NCBI GenBank assembly: GCA_022843565.1
Contig: JALHNK010000012.1
Location: forward strand, 1 to 40,399
DNA: 40,399 bases
Origin: Phycisphaerales bacterium
GTDB lineage: Bacteria; Planctomycetota; Phycisphaerae; Phycisphaerales; UBA1924
Direction: 5' to 3'
Shown: in pieces, positions 24,483-34,284 of the stretch
Layout: each line of letters opens with the position of its first letter
Numbering within the stretch: the stretch's first letter is position 1
The notes under the pieces: generated by a model
Seen by the model: only the letters and a program-made list of their open reading frames with translations
What the model was told of the DNA's origin: nothing
Database searches by the model: none
Translations under genes and position numbers: made by a program

Positions 24483-25499
24483 ATGGAGTGCCTGCCCATG
24501 CGATCGAACTCTGTGGTGTGTGGTCGTTTTTCTGGCGCTGGCCGCCGGCGCGTTTCGTTGACGATCGCGGGGATGGCCGCGGTGCTGGCGCTTTGCGCCG
24601 GGGTGCTGCCGGTGTCCGTCGCGCGCGCTGACACGCCCGCGAAGAAGCCCGACACGAGCCCGATCACCGGCCTCGTTGATCTGCGTCCCAAGTTCGAGCG
24701 CGGCGTCGTGACGCGCTACAGCATGGTCGTGGAGTCCAAGACGAAGAACGCGGTGCCGGGCGATCCGAAGAAGTTCGTCGAGAGCTCGACAGCCCAGACC
24801 ATCGGCCTGCGGATGAAAGTCCTCGACGTGAAGGACGGCGAGTCGACGGTTGAGCTGGTCTACGAATCGATGAAGATCAAGGCGGTGACTGACGGCGAAA
24901 CGTTCGAGTTTGACTCTAACGCGAAGCCGGACCCGAAGAAGAAGCCCGACCCGCTGGACCCGCAGGCCTTGCTCAAGCCGATCTTCGACCAGATCGTCGG
25001 CCAGACAATGACGATGACCGTCGACAGCGACGGGAAGATCAAAGAGATCAAAGGTGGCGAAGCGCTCGGACTTCTGGGCCAGATTCCTGGTGGCGGCGGA
25101 GCCGTGGATGCCAAGTCGCTGGGCCAGCTCTTTGGCCCCATTTCCAGCAGCGGGCAGGCGGGCGGCAAGCGGCGAGTGGGCGAGAAGTGGACCAGCACCG
25201 ATGACCTCAGCGTCTCGGCGCTCGGCGACTTCCGCATGGTGACGGATCATACGCTGCAATCGCACAGCGCCGGGCGGGCGGAGGTGCTCGTCAACGGGCG
25301 GGCCGAGGCCAAGAGCGAGGGCGACGCCGCGATGTCGCCAAATGCGCTGAAGCTCAGGGCGTCGAGATACGCCGGCAAGTACGTGTGGGACACGATTCGC
25401 GGCAAGCTCTCAAGCATGGAGATCGAGCAGTCTGTCTCGGTCGGCGGCGCGGTTGATGCGACGACGTCATCGACGATGAAGGTCACTGAGAAGAAGTGA
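24483..25499 (+). CDS. Secreted DUF6263-like protein
   Basis: A 338-residue exported protein. A signal peptide (hydrophobic core LTIAGMAAVLALCAGVLPV, cleavage after ARA) leads into a domain matching the layout of DUF6263 proteins seen in planctomycetes: RPKFERGVVTRYSM near the start, a VLDVKDGESTVELVYESM segment, the MTVDSDGKIKEIKG turn, RRVGEKWTS, and a C-terminal YVWDTIRGKLSSMEIEQS part. The function of the family is not known. The start could be 24483 or 24498; both give the same signal peptide core. TACACT at 24459-24464 may be the -10 box. The gene converges with the minus-strand cluster, with 57 bases between stops. Confidence 0.75.
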   Translation: MECLPMRSNSVVCGRFSGAGRRRVSLTIAGMAAVLALCAGVLPVSVARADTPAKKPDTSPITGLVDLRPKFERGVVTRYSMVVESKTKNAVPGDPKKFVESSTAQTIGLRMKVLDVKDGESTVELVYESMKIKAVTDGETFEFDSNAKPDPKKKPDPLDPQALLKPIFDQIVGQTMTMTVDSDGKIKEIKGGEALGLLGQIPGGGGAVDAKSLGQLFGPISSSGQAGGKRRVGEKWTSTDDLSVSALGDFRMVTDHTLQSHSAGRAEVLVNGRAEAKSEGDAAMSPNALKLRASRYAGKYVWDTIRGKLSSMEIEQSVSVGGAVDATTSSTMKVTEKK

Positions 25500-25555
25500 G
25501 CCTCGCGGCAAGTCAAAGCCACGCCTCGTCACCATGACACCACGATCGAAGGCGA

Positions 25556-26260
25556 TCATCGCGCTGGCGCGCCGGCGGGTGCCGTCGCGTTCACGCGCTT
25601 GAGCACCGCTCGCTGGAGCGATGTCGGCGAGGACGATCGGACCGGCGGCACGCCGTCTTTGCCGCCGGACTCCCGCGCGGTGCTGGTGTCGTGGCTCACG
25701 AGTTCGACGATGATCCGATCGCCATCGGGCCCGGCGCGATCGAGGCGATAGACGGCGTTGATGGTCGTGCCCTGGATCTCGAAGGTTGAGTAGAGTCCGC
25801 CGTCGAGGTCCACGGCGTCGATGAGGATGGAGTTCTTCTCGTCGATGATGAACGCGCCGGGCTTGCCAGCGACGCTGGCGATCGTGTATGGGCGGACCTG
25901 CGTGCCGGCGTCACCGGCGTATGTGATTGTCCAGGTGTGCGTGCCGGGCGTCGGCGTGGGCATGATCGTGAGCCCCATCGTGAACTCGATGGCCGGGCCG
26001 GTGGCGCCAGAGACCTTTGCGGGGCCACGCCAGTCGCCGATCCAGTCGGCGGGGAACTTCGGTGGCATGGGCGCAGCGGGTGCAGCGTTCGTTGCGGGCG
26101 TCGCCATTGGTAGCGTCGCGGGTTCGCCGCCGCGCTTTGGTCCCGCGCAGCCGCTCATCGACGCGGACGCGCCGGCGATGACGATCGCGAGCCACACGCG
26201 CGCGAAGCGTTGGGAATCACGCAGGGCGACGCACGCACGCTCCGAGGTGAATCGTGGCAT
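25556..26260 (-). CDS. Lipoprotein of unknown function, last gene of the minus-strand cluster
   Basis: A 234-residue lipoprotein. The signal peptide ends in SMSGC, with the lipidated cysteine at C38. A Pro/Ala linker follows. Residues about 70-200 form a beta-rich domain (DWIGDWRGPAKVSG, FTMGLTIMPTPTPGTHTWTI, FIIDEKNSILIDAVDLDGGLYSTFEI) with the look of a lipocalin-like barrel: alternating strands and a GDWRG opening. This fold is only suggested. The ATG at 26260 shares one base with the TGA of the prepilin-like gene (TGATG), so the two are translationally coupled. A longer reading from 26395 overlaps the prepilin gene and would bury the lipobox, so it is rejected. Confidence 0.8.
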   Translation of the reverse strand: MPRFTSERACVALRDSQRFARVWLAIVIAGASASMSGCAGPKRGGEPATLPMATPATNAAPAAPMPPKFPADWIGDWRGPAKVSGATGPAIEFTMGLTIMPTPTPGTHTWTITYAGDAGTQVRPYTIASVAGKPGAFIIDEKNSILIDAVDLDGGLYSTFEIQGTTINAVYRLDRAGPDGDRIIVELVSHDTSTARESGGKDGVPPVRSSSPTSLQRAVLKRVNATAPAGAPAR

Positions 26261-27045
26261 CACGGCCAGTTCTCCCGCGGCAGAAACCTGTAATCCGGCG
26301 TTGTGTTCACGATGCCGGGCGCGACCGTGAACGGCCCGCCAACGTGGAAGTCCGCGAAGAGCAGGTTCGCACGCACGGTTCGCGGCCCGTACCAATCGGC
26401 CAAGCCGCGGTCCTCGCCGGTCTGGTAGTTGTAGATCGGGTGCGAGCCCAGGACCCAGGTCTTGGACGGGTTGTCGATCTGCGGCATCTTGCCGCCGCCG
26501 GATGGCACGAGCGTGGCGCGAGATTCAGAATCGAGCGCATGGTCGTTGAGCGTGTACGACGCGCAGAGCAGGTCGTAGAACGACGGCACGCGCCCGAAGC
26601 CCGGGACGACGCCGCCTCGATCGGCGGGGGAGCGGAAGGCTTCGAGTTCGAAATCGCCGGGCTCGTAGTCATCGGGCACGGCGCCGAGCGAGAGGTAGCG
26701 GTTGAGCGGGCGGCGCTCGGCGCCGTAGACATTGATGCCGAAGGCGGGGAGGGTGCCGCGCTTGCCGCCGAAGAGCGCGCCGATGATGGCGGCCTTGCCA
26801 CCGAGATCGATCGCGAGCTGCGGCAAACAGCCCTTGTTCTCATCGAGGTACATGCTGACACCGATGCCCAGTTGCTGCAGTCGGGACATGCAGGCGACGT
26901 TTCGGGCCGCCTGGCGTGAACTCGCCAGCGATGGCAACAAGATGCCGATCAGCAGCGCGATGATCGCGATCACGACCAGCAGTTCGATGAGTGTGAAGGC
27001 TCGCTCGGCTCGCGCGCGTGGGTCGGCCTTGGGCGCTGCGATCAT
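26260..27045 (-). CDS. Type IV prepilin-like (pseudopilin) protein
   Basis: A 261-residue protein with a prepilin N-terminal cleavage/methylation signal: a basic leader (PRARAER), then A|FTLIELLVVIAIIALLIG at about residues 16-34. Alanine rather than glycine precedes the cleavage point, as is common in planctomycetes. The globular part has SRLQQLGIGVSMYLDENKG and a late LLFADFHVGG, a variant of the ADGHV ending of the planctomycete DUF1559-like pseudopilins. It would be processed by a prepilin peptidase and assemble in a type II/IV-like fibre or act as a minor surface protein. Its ATG (27045) overlaps the phosphatase stop codon by four bases (ATGA), and its own stop overlaps the next gene. 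No pilus assembly genes are in the window. Confidence 0.88.
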   Translation of the reverse strand: MIAAPKADPRARAERAFTLIELLVVIAIIALLIGILLPSLASSRQAARNVACMSRLQQLGIGVSMYLDENKGCLPQLAIDLGGKAAIIGALFGGKRGTLPAFGINVYGAERRPLNRYLSLGAVPDDYEPGDFELEAFRSPADRGGVVPGFGRVPSFYDLLCASYTLNDHALDSESRATLVPSGGGKMPQIDNPSKTWVLGSHPIYNYQTGEDRGLADWYGPRTVRANLLFADFHVGGPFTVAPGIVNTTPDYRFLPRENWP

Positions 27046-27554
27046 GAGCGGGCTCCTGTGGTGGCACTCGCGTTTGCGAGCAGCTCGTCGATCATCGCGT
27101 CGCACGCATCGCCGAGCATGTCGTAGACCGCGCCGAAGTCCTCCATCGTTCCCTCATAGGGATCCGGGACCGCCGGTGCCTGTTCCGCAAGCCCGCGATA
27201 CGCGGGGACGAACGACATCGCCATGCGGACTTTCTCACGCGGCACGCCCGCCGCGAGCACGTTCCGATAGTTCATCGAGTCCATCACCACGAAGAGATCC
27301 CACTCATTTGCGTCGGCGCGGGCGTTGAGCTGGCGGGCGACGTGGTCGATCTTCACGCTGCGGTCTTGCAGCGTGCGGATGGTGCGTTCGTCCGCGGGGC
27401 CGCCGACGTGCCAGTGGCCGGTGCCGCAGGAATCGACGACGAACCGATCGCTCAGGGACCGCTTGTTCAGGCGATCGACGAAGATCGCCTCGGCCATCGG
27501 GCTGCGGCAGATATTGCCGAGGCACACAAACATCACACGGAGAGGCTGCGGCAT
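27042..27554 (-). CDS. Low molecular weight protein-tyrosine phosphatase
   Basis: A 170-residue cytoplasmic phosphatase of the LMW-PTP (Wzb/Etp/YwlE/arsenate-reductase-like) family. The P-loop C11-LGNIC-R17-S matches CX5RS. The general acid is D131 in DPYEGT. Other family marks are SCGTGHWHVGGPADERT (about 42-58) and DLFVVMDSMNYRNV (86-99). In bacteria such enzymes commonly reverse tyrosine or arginine phosphorylation of kinases controlling exopolysaccharide. No tyrosine kinase lies nearby. The second family tyrosine after DP (Y133) is present. It starts 4 bases after the GT-B-like gene stop, preceded by AGGG, and its stop overlaps the prepilin start (ATGA), so it sits in the middle of a coupled operon. 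Confidence 0.92.
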   Translation of the reverse strand: MPQPLRVMFVCLGNICRSPMAEAIFVDRLNKRSLSDRFVVDSCGTGHWHVGGPADERTIRTLQDRSVKIDHVARQLNARADANEWDLFVVMDSMNYRNVLAAGVPREKVRMAMSFVPAYRGLAEQAPAVPDPYEGTMEDFGAVYDMLGDACDAMIDELLANASATTGARS

Positions 27555-27558
27555 CCTG

Positions 27559-28878
27559 TCATCCCTTTGCGTGCACATCAGATTCTCGCTGCGACTTCGC
27601 GTCGTGCGGAGGTGAACCGATCGCGCCGGAGTCCGACCCGCCGCCGGGCTCGGCCGATCGCCGGGCACGCATTGTTCCCTCGCGGAACAGGGACTCAAGT
27701 GCATCGGCAAAGGCGAGATTCCTCGCCGGCGCATCCACCGCTCCGGCGAGGCTCGCGCCGACCGATGCGCGGAGCGCCGGATCATCGGCCAGCGGCAGCA
27801 CCCCGGCACCGAGCGACGGCATCGACGCGTTTCCGACGCGGCACCATCCCGGCGCACCGACGAGCGTCCGGCGCGTGAGACCCGAAGCGACCGTCACAAT
27901 CGGGATGCCCATCGACGCGACGCTCAGCGCGCTGAGCTGGCCCGAGGGGGGCTGGGCGATCTGAACGCCGGCGCGAGCCGGGTCCGTATCCCAGATCACG
28001 ATGTCCGCGGCTCGCATCGCCAGCGCTCCGGGCCCGCGGAATGACACAATCTCCCAGTGGCGATGGTGAAGGCGAAGGTACCGGGCGGCGCGGCGCATCG
28101 AGCTTGCACCCTCCGGCGCGACGCCGACGCACGTGCGCCCGGAGATCGCCAGCACACCCATGATCCACGCGAAGAGCCTCGCCTCACCGAAGGTCGCAGG
28201 ATCGCACAGCAGTCCGACCGCGATCTCGTCAGGCCGGATCGAAAGCTCGGCCCGCAGCCGCTGGCGATGCGCTTCCTGCGTGCCGCGGGTGTTCTCGCCA
28301 CCGCCATCGAGCCGAACGACCGGCGCGACAAAGACTTCCGCACGCTGCACGCCGGCGGCTCGCCATGCGCTGGCGATGTCGTCATCCATGCACGCGACGC
28401 GCACGCGCCCGCTGCCGGTGCCGACATGCGGCCACAGCGCATCGCGATCCGATTCGCGCGGGCCGCGCGTGAGCATCGCGATCACGGGTGTCCGTGGACC
28501 GCACACCTCGCTGACGATGTCGGCGATCGGCCCGGCGCGACCCGCCGCCCAGCACACGACGCCATCGATGCCGCCGACCTGGCTTTGGCGAGCCCGCACG
28601 ATCCGCGCGATCGAGCGCTGCTGGCGAAACTGGGTGAGTGTCCAATCGATCGCCGGCGCACCGGCGGCGTTCGAGGTTTGGGTCGTCACCCGGTCGGTCA
28701 GTGTCAGCCCGAGGGCGTGGGCGTCAAGCTCGTCATCGCGCGAGCCGAGCAGGATCGCCATGTGGCGAACGCGAGGCCCGCCGAGATTCTGCGCGCACGC
28801 CATAACACCGAGCACCGCGTCGTGCCCGTCAACACTCGGCTCTAGCACATGCAGAATATTCAGTGGCGAGGTCAACAT
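27559..28878 (-). CDS. GT-B-fold glycosyltransferase-like protein with degenerate active site
   Basis: A 439-residue protein with the two-domain layout of GT4 glycosyltransferases. The N-terminal half carries NILHVLEPSVDGHDAVLGVM and ACAQNLGGPRVRHMAILLG; the C-terminal half has VGLLCDPATFGEARLFAWIM, VSFRGPGALAMRAADIVIW and PPSGQLSALSVASMGIPIVT. That last segment is at the place of the donor-binding E-x7-E motif, but both glutamates are absent. GT4 activity is therefore doubtful, and the protein may be a sugar-binding or scaffold relative. No membrane segment is seen. A TTG at 28905 overlapping the upstream stop is an alternative start. The ATG at 28878 has AAGG 4 bases upstream and is preferred. 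It precedes the tyrosine phosphatase by 4 bases. Confidence 0.65.
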   Translation of the reverse strand: MLTSPLNILHVLEPSVDGHDAVLGVMACAQNLGGPRVRHMAILLGSRDDELDAHALGLTLTDRVTTQTSNAAGAPAIDWTLTQFRQQRSIARIVRARQSQVGGIDGVVCWAAGRAGPIADIVSEVCGPRTPVIAMLTRGPRESDRDALWPHVGTGSGRVRVACMDDDIASAWRAAGVQRAEVFVAPVVRLDGGGENTRGTQEAHRQRLRAELSIRPDEIAVGLLCDPATFGEARLFAWIMGVLAISGRTCVGVAPEGASSMRRAARYLRLHHRHWEIVSFRGPGALAMRAADIVIWDTDPARAGVQIAQPPSGQLSALSVASMGIPIVTVASGLTRRTLVGAPGWCRVGNASMPSLGAGVLPLADDPALRASVGASLAGAVDAPARNLAFADALESLFREGTMRARRSAEPGGGSDSGAIGSPPHDAKSQRESDVHAKG

Positions 28879-28901
28879 TGGGCCTTGGATGCGGACCTCG
28901 A

Positions 28902-29597
28902 TCAACGCTCGGTCTCTTCTCGCCGCGACGCGGTGCTGTCGCGCTCCCAGTCGAAGAACACGCGTGCGAGCGCCAGCCCCGCCCGCTCCGCGGCGCCGAC
29001 TTCGGCGATTGTGCGTTGCGAGCGCGTGGTCGGCACGCCGCTCTGGATCAGCGGCTCCTTCATCGTCACGCGATACGACCCGGGTTCCTCGCCCTCGGCC
29101 GGGAAGAGGCGTTTACCGGTGGAGCTCTCGATGACCTTGACCTCGAGCACCGCCTCGGGGATGAACTGCGCCCCGTCGCTGCTGATGGTGAACTGCCGAA
29201 CAAGCGCGTAGATCACGATGTCGGCGCGAAGGGCCTTGCCCACGCTGGCAACGGTGGTGAGCTCGGCTCGCTTTTCGCCGCGGGTGATCGCGATGACTTC
29301 GCGAGATTGGATCATGTCGGTGACGAGCTTGCGAGAGAGGATCTCCTCTTCGGCGCGCCTGCCCATCGCCAGGCGTGCCTCGCGCCCGGGGAGCTGCGAG
29401 GACGGGTCGTCGATGAAGATCACCGTGGTGCGTTTGGGGTCGAGCGTGAACGCCGCGGGGACTTTCTCGGGACCGGAGATCAGATACGTCGCCGGGCCGA
29501 CGATGTTGCAGCCGGCGTTGATCGGCAGCACCGCCAGCGTTCCGATGGTCAGGAGCACGGGCAAGTGGCGGAGTCGGTTGTTCGGGCGGCTGCGCAT
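28902..29597 (-). CDS. Lipoprotein, second of a related tandem pair
   Basis: A 231-residue lipoprotein: signal peptide, lipobox NAGC with C30, then a mixed alpha/beta domain. Matching segments can be laid on the upstream neighbour: GCNIVGP here and GCNLLAP there, a helix with RRAEEEILSRKLVTDM, GKALRADIVIYALVRQFTI against AKKLGVERIIFVDLDEYRL, and LEVKVIESSTGKRLF against VRVSETDGRMGDD. The order helix, then LGA-D-hydrophobic strand, then a strand ending in -TGK-, recalls outer-membrane lipoproteins of the LpoB/CsgG/TolB-N fold group. That is only a fold-level guess. The ATG at 29597 has GAAGGAAG 6 bases upstream and gives a proper signal peptide. A TTG at 29636 would add 13 residues. Confidence 0.78.
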   Translation of the reverse strand: MRSRPNNRLRHLPVLLTIGTLAVLPINAGCNIVGPATYLISGPEKVPAAFTLDPKRTTVIFIDDPSSQLPGREARLAMGRRAEEEILSRKLVTDMIQSREVIAITRGEKRAELTTVASVGKALRADIVIYALVRQFTISSDGAQFIPEAVLEVKVIESSTGKRLFPAEGEEPGSYRVTMKEPLIQSGVPTTRSQRTIAEVGAAERAGLALARVFFDWERDSTASRREETER

Positions 29598-29637
29598 CGA
29601 GTGGCTTCCTTCGGGCGAGACGGAGCGGTCGCTCAAC

Positions 29638-30339
29638 TCAGTATGTGATCACGTTCTTCTCTTCGTGCGTGTAGAACAGCCAGCTCACACGGTCAATGAG
29701 ACGGTTCGACAGCGCCGTCGTCACCAGCTCCTCGGCCATGTCCTGCGGCGTGAAGCCGTCCTTGTCCGGGAAGCGCACCAGCAGCGTCTTGCGATACACG
29801 AAGTCATCGCCCATGCGCCCATCAGTCTCAGAGACCCGCACGCTCGCGGCGGCCACGCCCTTCCAGATGTACCGGTTGCCGGGGTCCTTGAGTCGGTACT
29901 CGTCAAGATCGACGAAGATGATCCGCTCGACGCCGAGCTTCTTGGCCAGCTCGGTCGGCGTCCATGTTGACCAGCGCGGGTTCTCGAACTGGAAGTTCAG
30001 CATCCGCTTGCCGGGCACGTACTTCGTCGCGCGCGTCTCCTTCGCTACGCGCTCGGAGATCTCGGTCGTCAGACGCGCGATGACCGCGGGGTACTCCGCC
30101 TGGATCACGCGATCCGCGGAGACGACGACGGCGAAGCTCTTGTTGTCCAGGCCTGTGTACTCGGCCTCGACCTCTGTGGAGCCCTCACGGCGCGCGTTCT
30201 CCATCATGCCCCCGACGGGCGCCAGCAGGTTGCAGCCACCCAGGAGCGCGAGGCAGGCCAGCGCCGCCAGCACTGCGCCGCGACCGCTCCGGCGGCTCGC
30301 CGAGGGCGTGCGCCCGATCTGCGTTTCTGTTGTGCTCAT
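29638..30339 (-). CDS. Lipoprotein, first of a related tandem pair
   Basis: A 233-residue lipoprotein: basic N-terminus, hydrophobic stretch and lipobox LLGGC with C36. The mature part has KSFAVVVSADRVIQAEYPAV, a long amphipathic helix (ARLTTEISERVAKETRATKY), AKKLGVERIIFVDLDEYRL and ASVRVSETDGRMGDD, and ends in a DRVSWLFYTHEEKNVITY tail. It is similar in layout to the following gene and probably arose by duplication. The ATG at 30339 overlaps the DUF2752 stop codon by four bases (ATGA), so the two are translationally coupled. A longer reading from 30849 runs through DUF2752 in another frame and is rejected. Function unknown; an outer-membrane location is likely from the lipobox. Confidence 0.8.
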   Translation of the reverse strand: MSTTETQIGRTPSASRRSGRGAVLAALACLALLGGCNLLAPVGGMMENARREGSTEVEAEYTGLDNKSFAVVVSADRVIQAEYPAVIARLTTEISERVAKETRATKYVPGKRMLNFQFENPRWSTWTPTELAKKLGVERIIFVDLDEYRLKDPGNRYIWKGVAAASVRVSETDGRMGDDFVYRKTLLVRFPDKDGFTPQDMAEELVTTALSNRLIDRVSWLFYTHEEKNVITY

Positions 30340-30824
30340 GACGACTTCCATGTGATCAACGTGTAGATCCAGCTCACCAGCCACGCGGCTCCGATGATCC
30401 ACAGCGCCCGCGGCTGCAACAGTGTACCCAGAGGCTTCGTCAGTCGAGATCCCGTCAACGCGATATGCCCAAAGAGCCAGAACGCGGCACTCACCCCGAT
30501 CGCGAACATCGCCCCGCCCGGCTGCGTCAGGAGTCCCCGCGCAAACTCGCCGTTGCACACACACGCGAACGCCGTCGTCATGCCGCACGTCGGACAAGGC
30601 AGCCCAGTGGCCAGCAGCCAGCCGCATGCTGGCAGCCCCAGTTGCGTGTGCGTGCCGTGGCCCTGCGCTTCGGGGTGCAGCGACGCGCCGATGATCAGCA
30701 GCGACAGACACCCGGCGCTCACGATCGCGGCCCCCGCCCGCTCGGCGGCTGTTGCACGCGCAGGCGCTATCGCCGGCAGAGAAATCGTCGTTGTATGCAT
30801 CGGTGCGACCATGGCAGCTCTCAT
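30336..30824 (-). CDS. DUF2752 membrane protein
   Basis: A 162-residue integral membrane protein with about three hydrophobic segments (AGAAIVSAGCLSLLIIGA, GAMFAIGVSAAFWLFGHIAL, ALWIIGAAWLVSWIYTLITW). The family mark is LPCPTCGMTTAF at about residues 75-86, a CPxCG motif followed by TTAF between the first two segments, with a further Cys pair ACVC. DUF2752 proteins are widespread in Bacteroidetes and planctomycetes, and their function is unknown. This is the first gene of the minus-strand cluster and is joined to the next lipoprotein by an ATGA overlap. Starts at 30824, 30809 or 30800 are all possible. Confidence 0.88.
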   Translation of the reverse strand: MRAAMVAPMHTTTISLPAIAPARATAAERAGAAIVSAGCLSLLIIGASLHPEAQGHGTHTQLGLPACGWLLATGLPCPTCGMTTAFACVCNGEFARGLLTQPGGAMFAIGVSAAFWLFGHIALTGSRLTKPLGTLLQPRALWIIGAAWLVSWIYTLITWKSS

Positions 30825-30890
30825 CTCGCGGCGCAGCGCCCGCGATCAACCCGCCCCACGAGCCGCACGCTCCGAAACCCGAGGACGCGG

Positions 30891-30928
30891 CCCCCCCCGC
30901 GCCCGCCCCCCGCCCCCCCGACCCGCCC
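30891..30928 (-). other. Potential G-quadruplex in the nuoA-DUF2752 gap
   Basis: The plus strand has C runs at 30891-30898 (8), 30902-30904 (3), 30906-30911 (6), 30913-30919 (7), 30922-30924 (3) and 30926-30928 (3), separated by 1-3 bases. The minus strand, which is the sense strand of both flanking genes, therefore holds six G tracts in 38 bases. It fits the standard G3+N1-7 pattern for a quadruplex in DNA or in the leader of the downstream mRNA. Confidence 0.65.
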
Positions 30929-30966
30929 TCGCCACAAAAGTCGCGCCCCCGGGCGAGCGTGCCGCA

Positions 30967-31383
30967 TCAATCGAACTTGAAGACACCCTTCTTATACCCG
31001 TAGATGTACGCGACGACACTGGTCAGCATGAAAAAGCCGATGCGCCCGAGCCACACGCCGCCGTCGGCCAGGCCTTGGTCGAGGTTGGGAAACGTGACCG
31101 CCCACGGATACAGGAAGATGATCTCGATGTCGAAGACGAGGAAAACCATCGCGATCAGGTAGAATCGCACGTTGAACCGCTTGCGGGCGGTGCCGATCGG
31201 TGCCATGCCCGACTCGTACGTCGCGTTCTTCACGGCGCCCTGACGGGCCGGGCCAAGGAGCGCCGAGGCCAGAAGGTTTGTGACCGCGAATCCGATCGCC
31301 ATGATGATGATCAGCACCAGCGGCAGATACGAGCTGAGGTCCGTCTTGGCGAGCGTCACAAGGCTTTGCGTCATGGGGTTCAT
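30967..31383 (-). CDS. nuoA: NADH-quinone oxidoreductase subunit A
   Basis: A small membrane subunit of respiratory complex I (138 residues, usual length 120-150). It has three membrane helices, the first about SYLPLVLIIIMAIGFAVTNL. The conserved loop and second helix read YESGMAPIGTARKRFNVRFY then LIAMVFLVFDIEIIFLYPWA, which is diagnostic for NuoA/NdhC/ND3. The third helix is GFFMLTSVVAYIYGYKKG. The ATG at 31383 (or 31374) begins at the family N-terminus. The longer reading to 31620 has unrelated low-complexity sequence. No nuoB, C or D follows, although in most bacteria nuoA opens the nuo operon. The next gene on this strand, 143 bases on, is DUF2752. Confidence 0.93.
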   Translation of the reverse strand: MNPMTQSLVTLAKTDLSSYLPLVLIIIMAIGFAVTNLLASALLGPARQGAVKNATYESGMAPIGTARKRFNVRFYLIAMVFLVFDIEIIFLYPWAVTFPNLDQGLADGGVWLGRIGFFMLTSVVAYIYGYKKGVFKFD

Positions 31384-33574
<2,191 letters not shown>

Positions 33575-33575
33575 G

Positions 33576-33646
33576 CGAGCGATCGCTCGGTGGCTACTCG
33601 CTGGCAACGGCTGGCGACCGCCGCGCCTCGCGAACGCGCGAGGCGC
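33576..33646 (+). terminator. Palindrome and 10-bp hairpin after groEL1
   Basis: A perfect 14-base palindrome (CGAGCGATCGCTCG, 33576-33589) follows the stop codon. Further on, GCGCCTCGCG (33623-33632) pairs perfectly with CGCGAGGCGC (33637-33646) around AACG. No U tract follows, so this may be a Rho-assisted terminator or an mRNA 3' end stabiliser. Confidence 0.4.
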
Positions 33647-33741
33647 CCCGCAGCTTCCGCGAGCGTCTCATCAATCGCTCGCGCCGTTCATCAACACGTT
33701 CCTTCCCGTGAACCGTCACGGGTCATCGACTCGGAGTTCTC

Positions 33742-34272
33742 ATGAACACTCGACCACGCCTCAGATTCCCGCTCGCCGCGGCGATGCTCGCCGCGATGAC
33801 AATCACCGGCGCCGGCCTGACCGGGTGCCAGTCGTCATCGCTCATCACCGAGCCCCGCGCCGAGGATGAGCGGGGGATCGCGCTGGCAGACATGCCGCCC
33901 CCAGCCCGTCAGTCGATCGAAAAGCTCGCCTCGGGCGCACAGATCGAAGAGTGCCGCACGATGATCGAAGAGGGCTCGCGGATGTTCGTCGCGGAGTTTG
34001 AACGCGACGGGCGAGATGTCGAGGTCGAGGTGTACGCAGATGGTCGCGTCTGCTGCGTCGAGACCGAGACCAAGCTCGAGGAGTTGCCGCGCGATGTTCG
34101 CGCGTCGGCGTCGAGCCATCTCAACGGCCTGAACGTGACCGAGTGCGTGACGAAGGAATCCAAGGGAACAACGACCTATGTCGTCGAAGGCAAGAAAACG
34201 GGCCAGAAGGTGAGCGTCGAGCTGGACCGGACCGGCAAAGTGATCACCAAGGAAGTCACGTCGGGCAAGTGA
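33742..34272 (+). CDS. PepSY-like lipoprotein
   Basis: A 176-residue lipoprotein: signal peptide and lipobox LTGC with C29. Two similar units follow, each a short helix with a PxxxR/xxS pattern and a beta hairpin: MPPPARQSIEKLASGAQIEE with FVAEFERDGRDVEVEVYADG, and LPRDVRASASSHLNGLNVTE with TYVVEGKKTGQKVSVELDRT. This is the layout of periplasmic PepSY-like (BLIP-like) domains, which often bind proteases or envelope components. GGAG lies 6 bases before the ATG. The next gene (dedA) begins 12 bases after its stop, so they are likely cotranscribed. An envelope-stress role next to chaperone genes is only an inference. Confidence 0.75.
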   Translation: MNTRPRLRFPLAAAMLAAMTITGAGLTGCQSSSLITEPRAEDERGIALADMPPPARQSIEKLASGAQIEECRTMIEEGSRMFVAEFERDGRDVEVEVYADGRVCCVETETKLEELPRDVRASASSHLNGLNVTECVTKESKGTTTYVVEGKKTGQKVSVELDRTGKVITKEVTSGK

Positions 34273-34284
34273 CTCAGCAGCACC

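Noticed and set aside
25556-30824. The cluster read as an antiphage or secretion system
   Set aside because: No nuclease, helicase, secretion ATPase or pilus assembly ATPase is present, so only a surface-structure hypothesis is kept.
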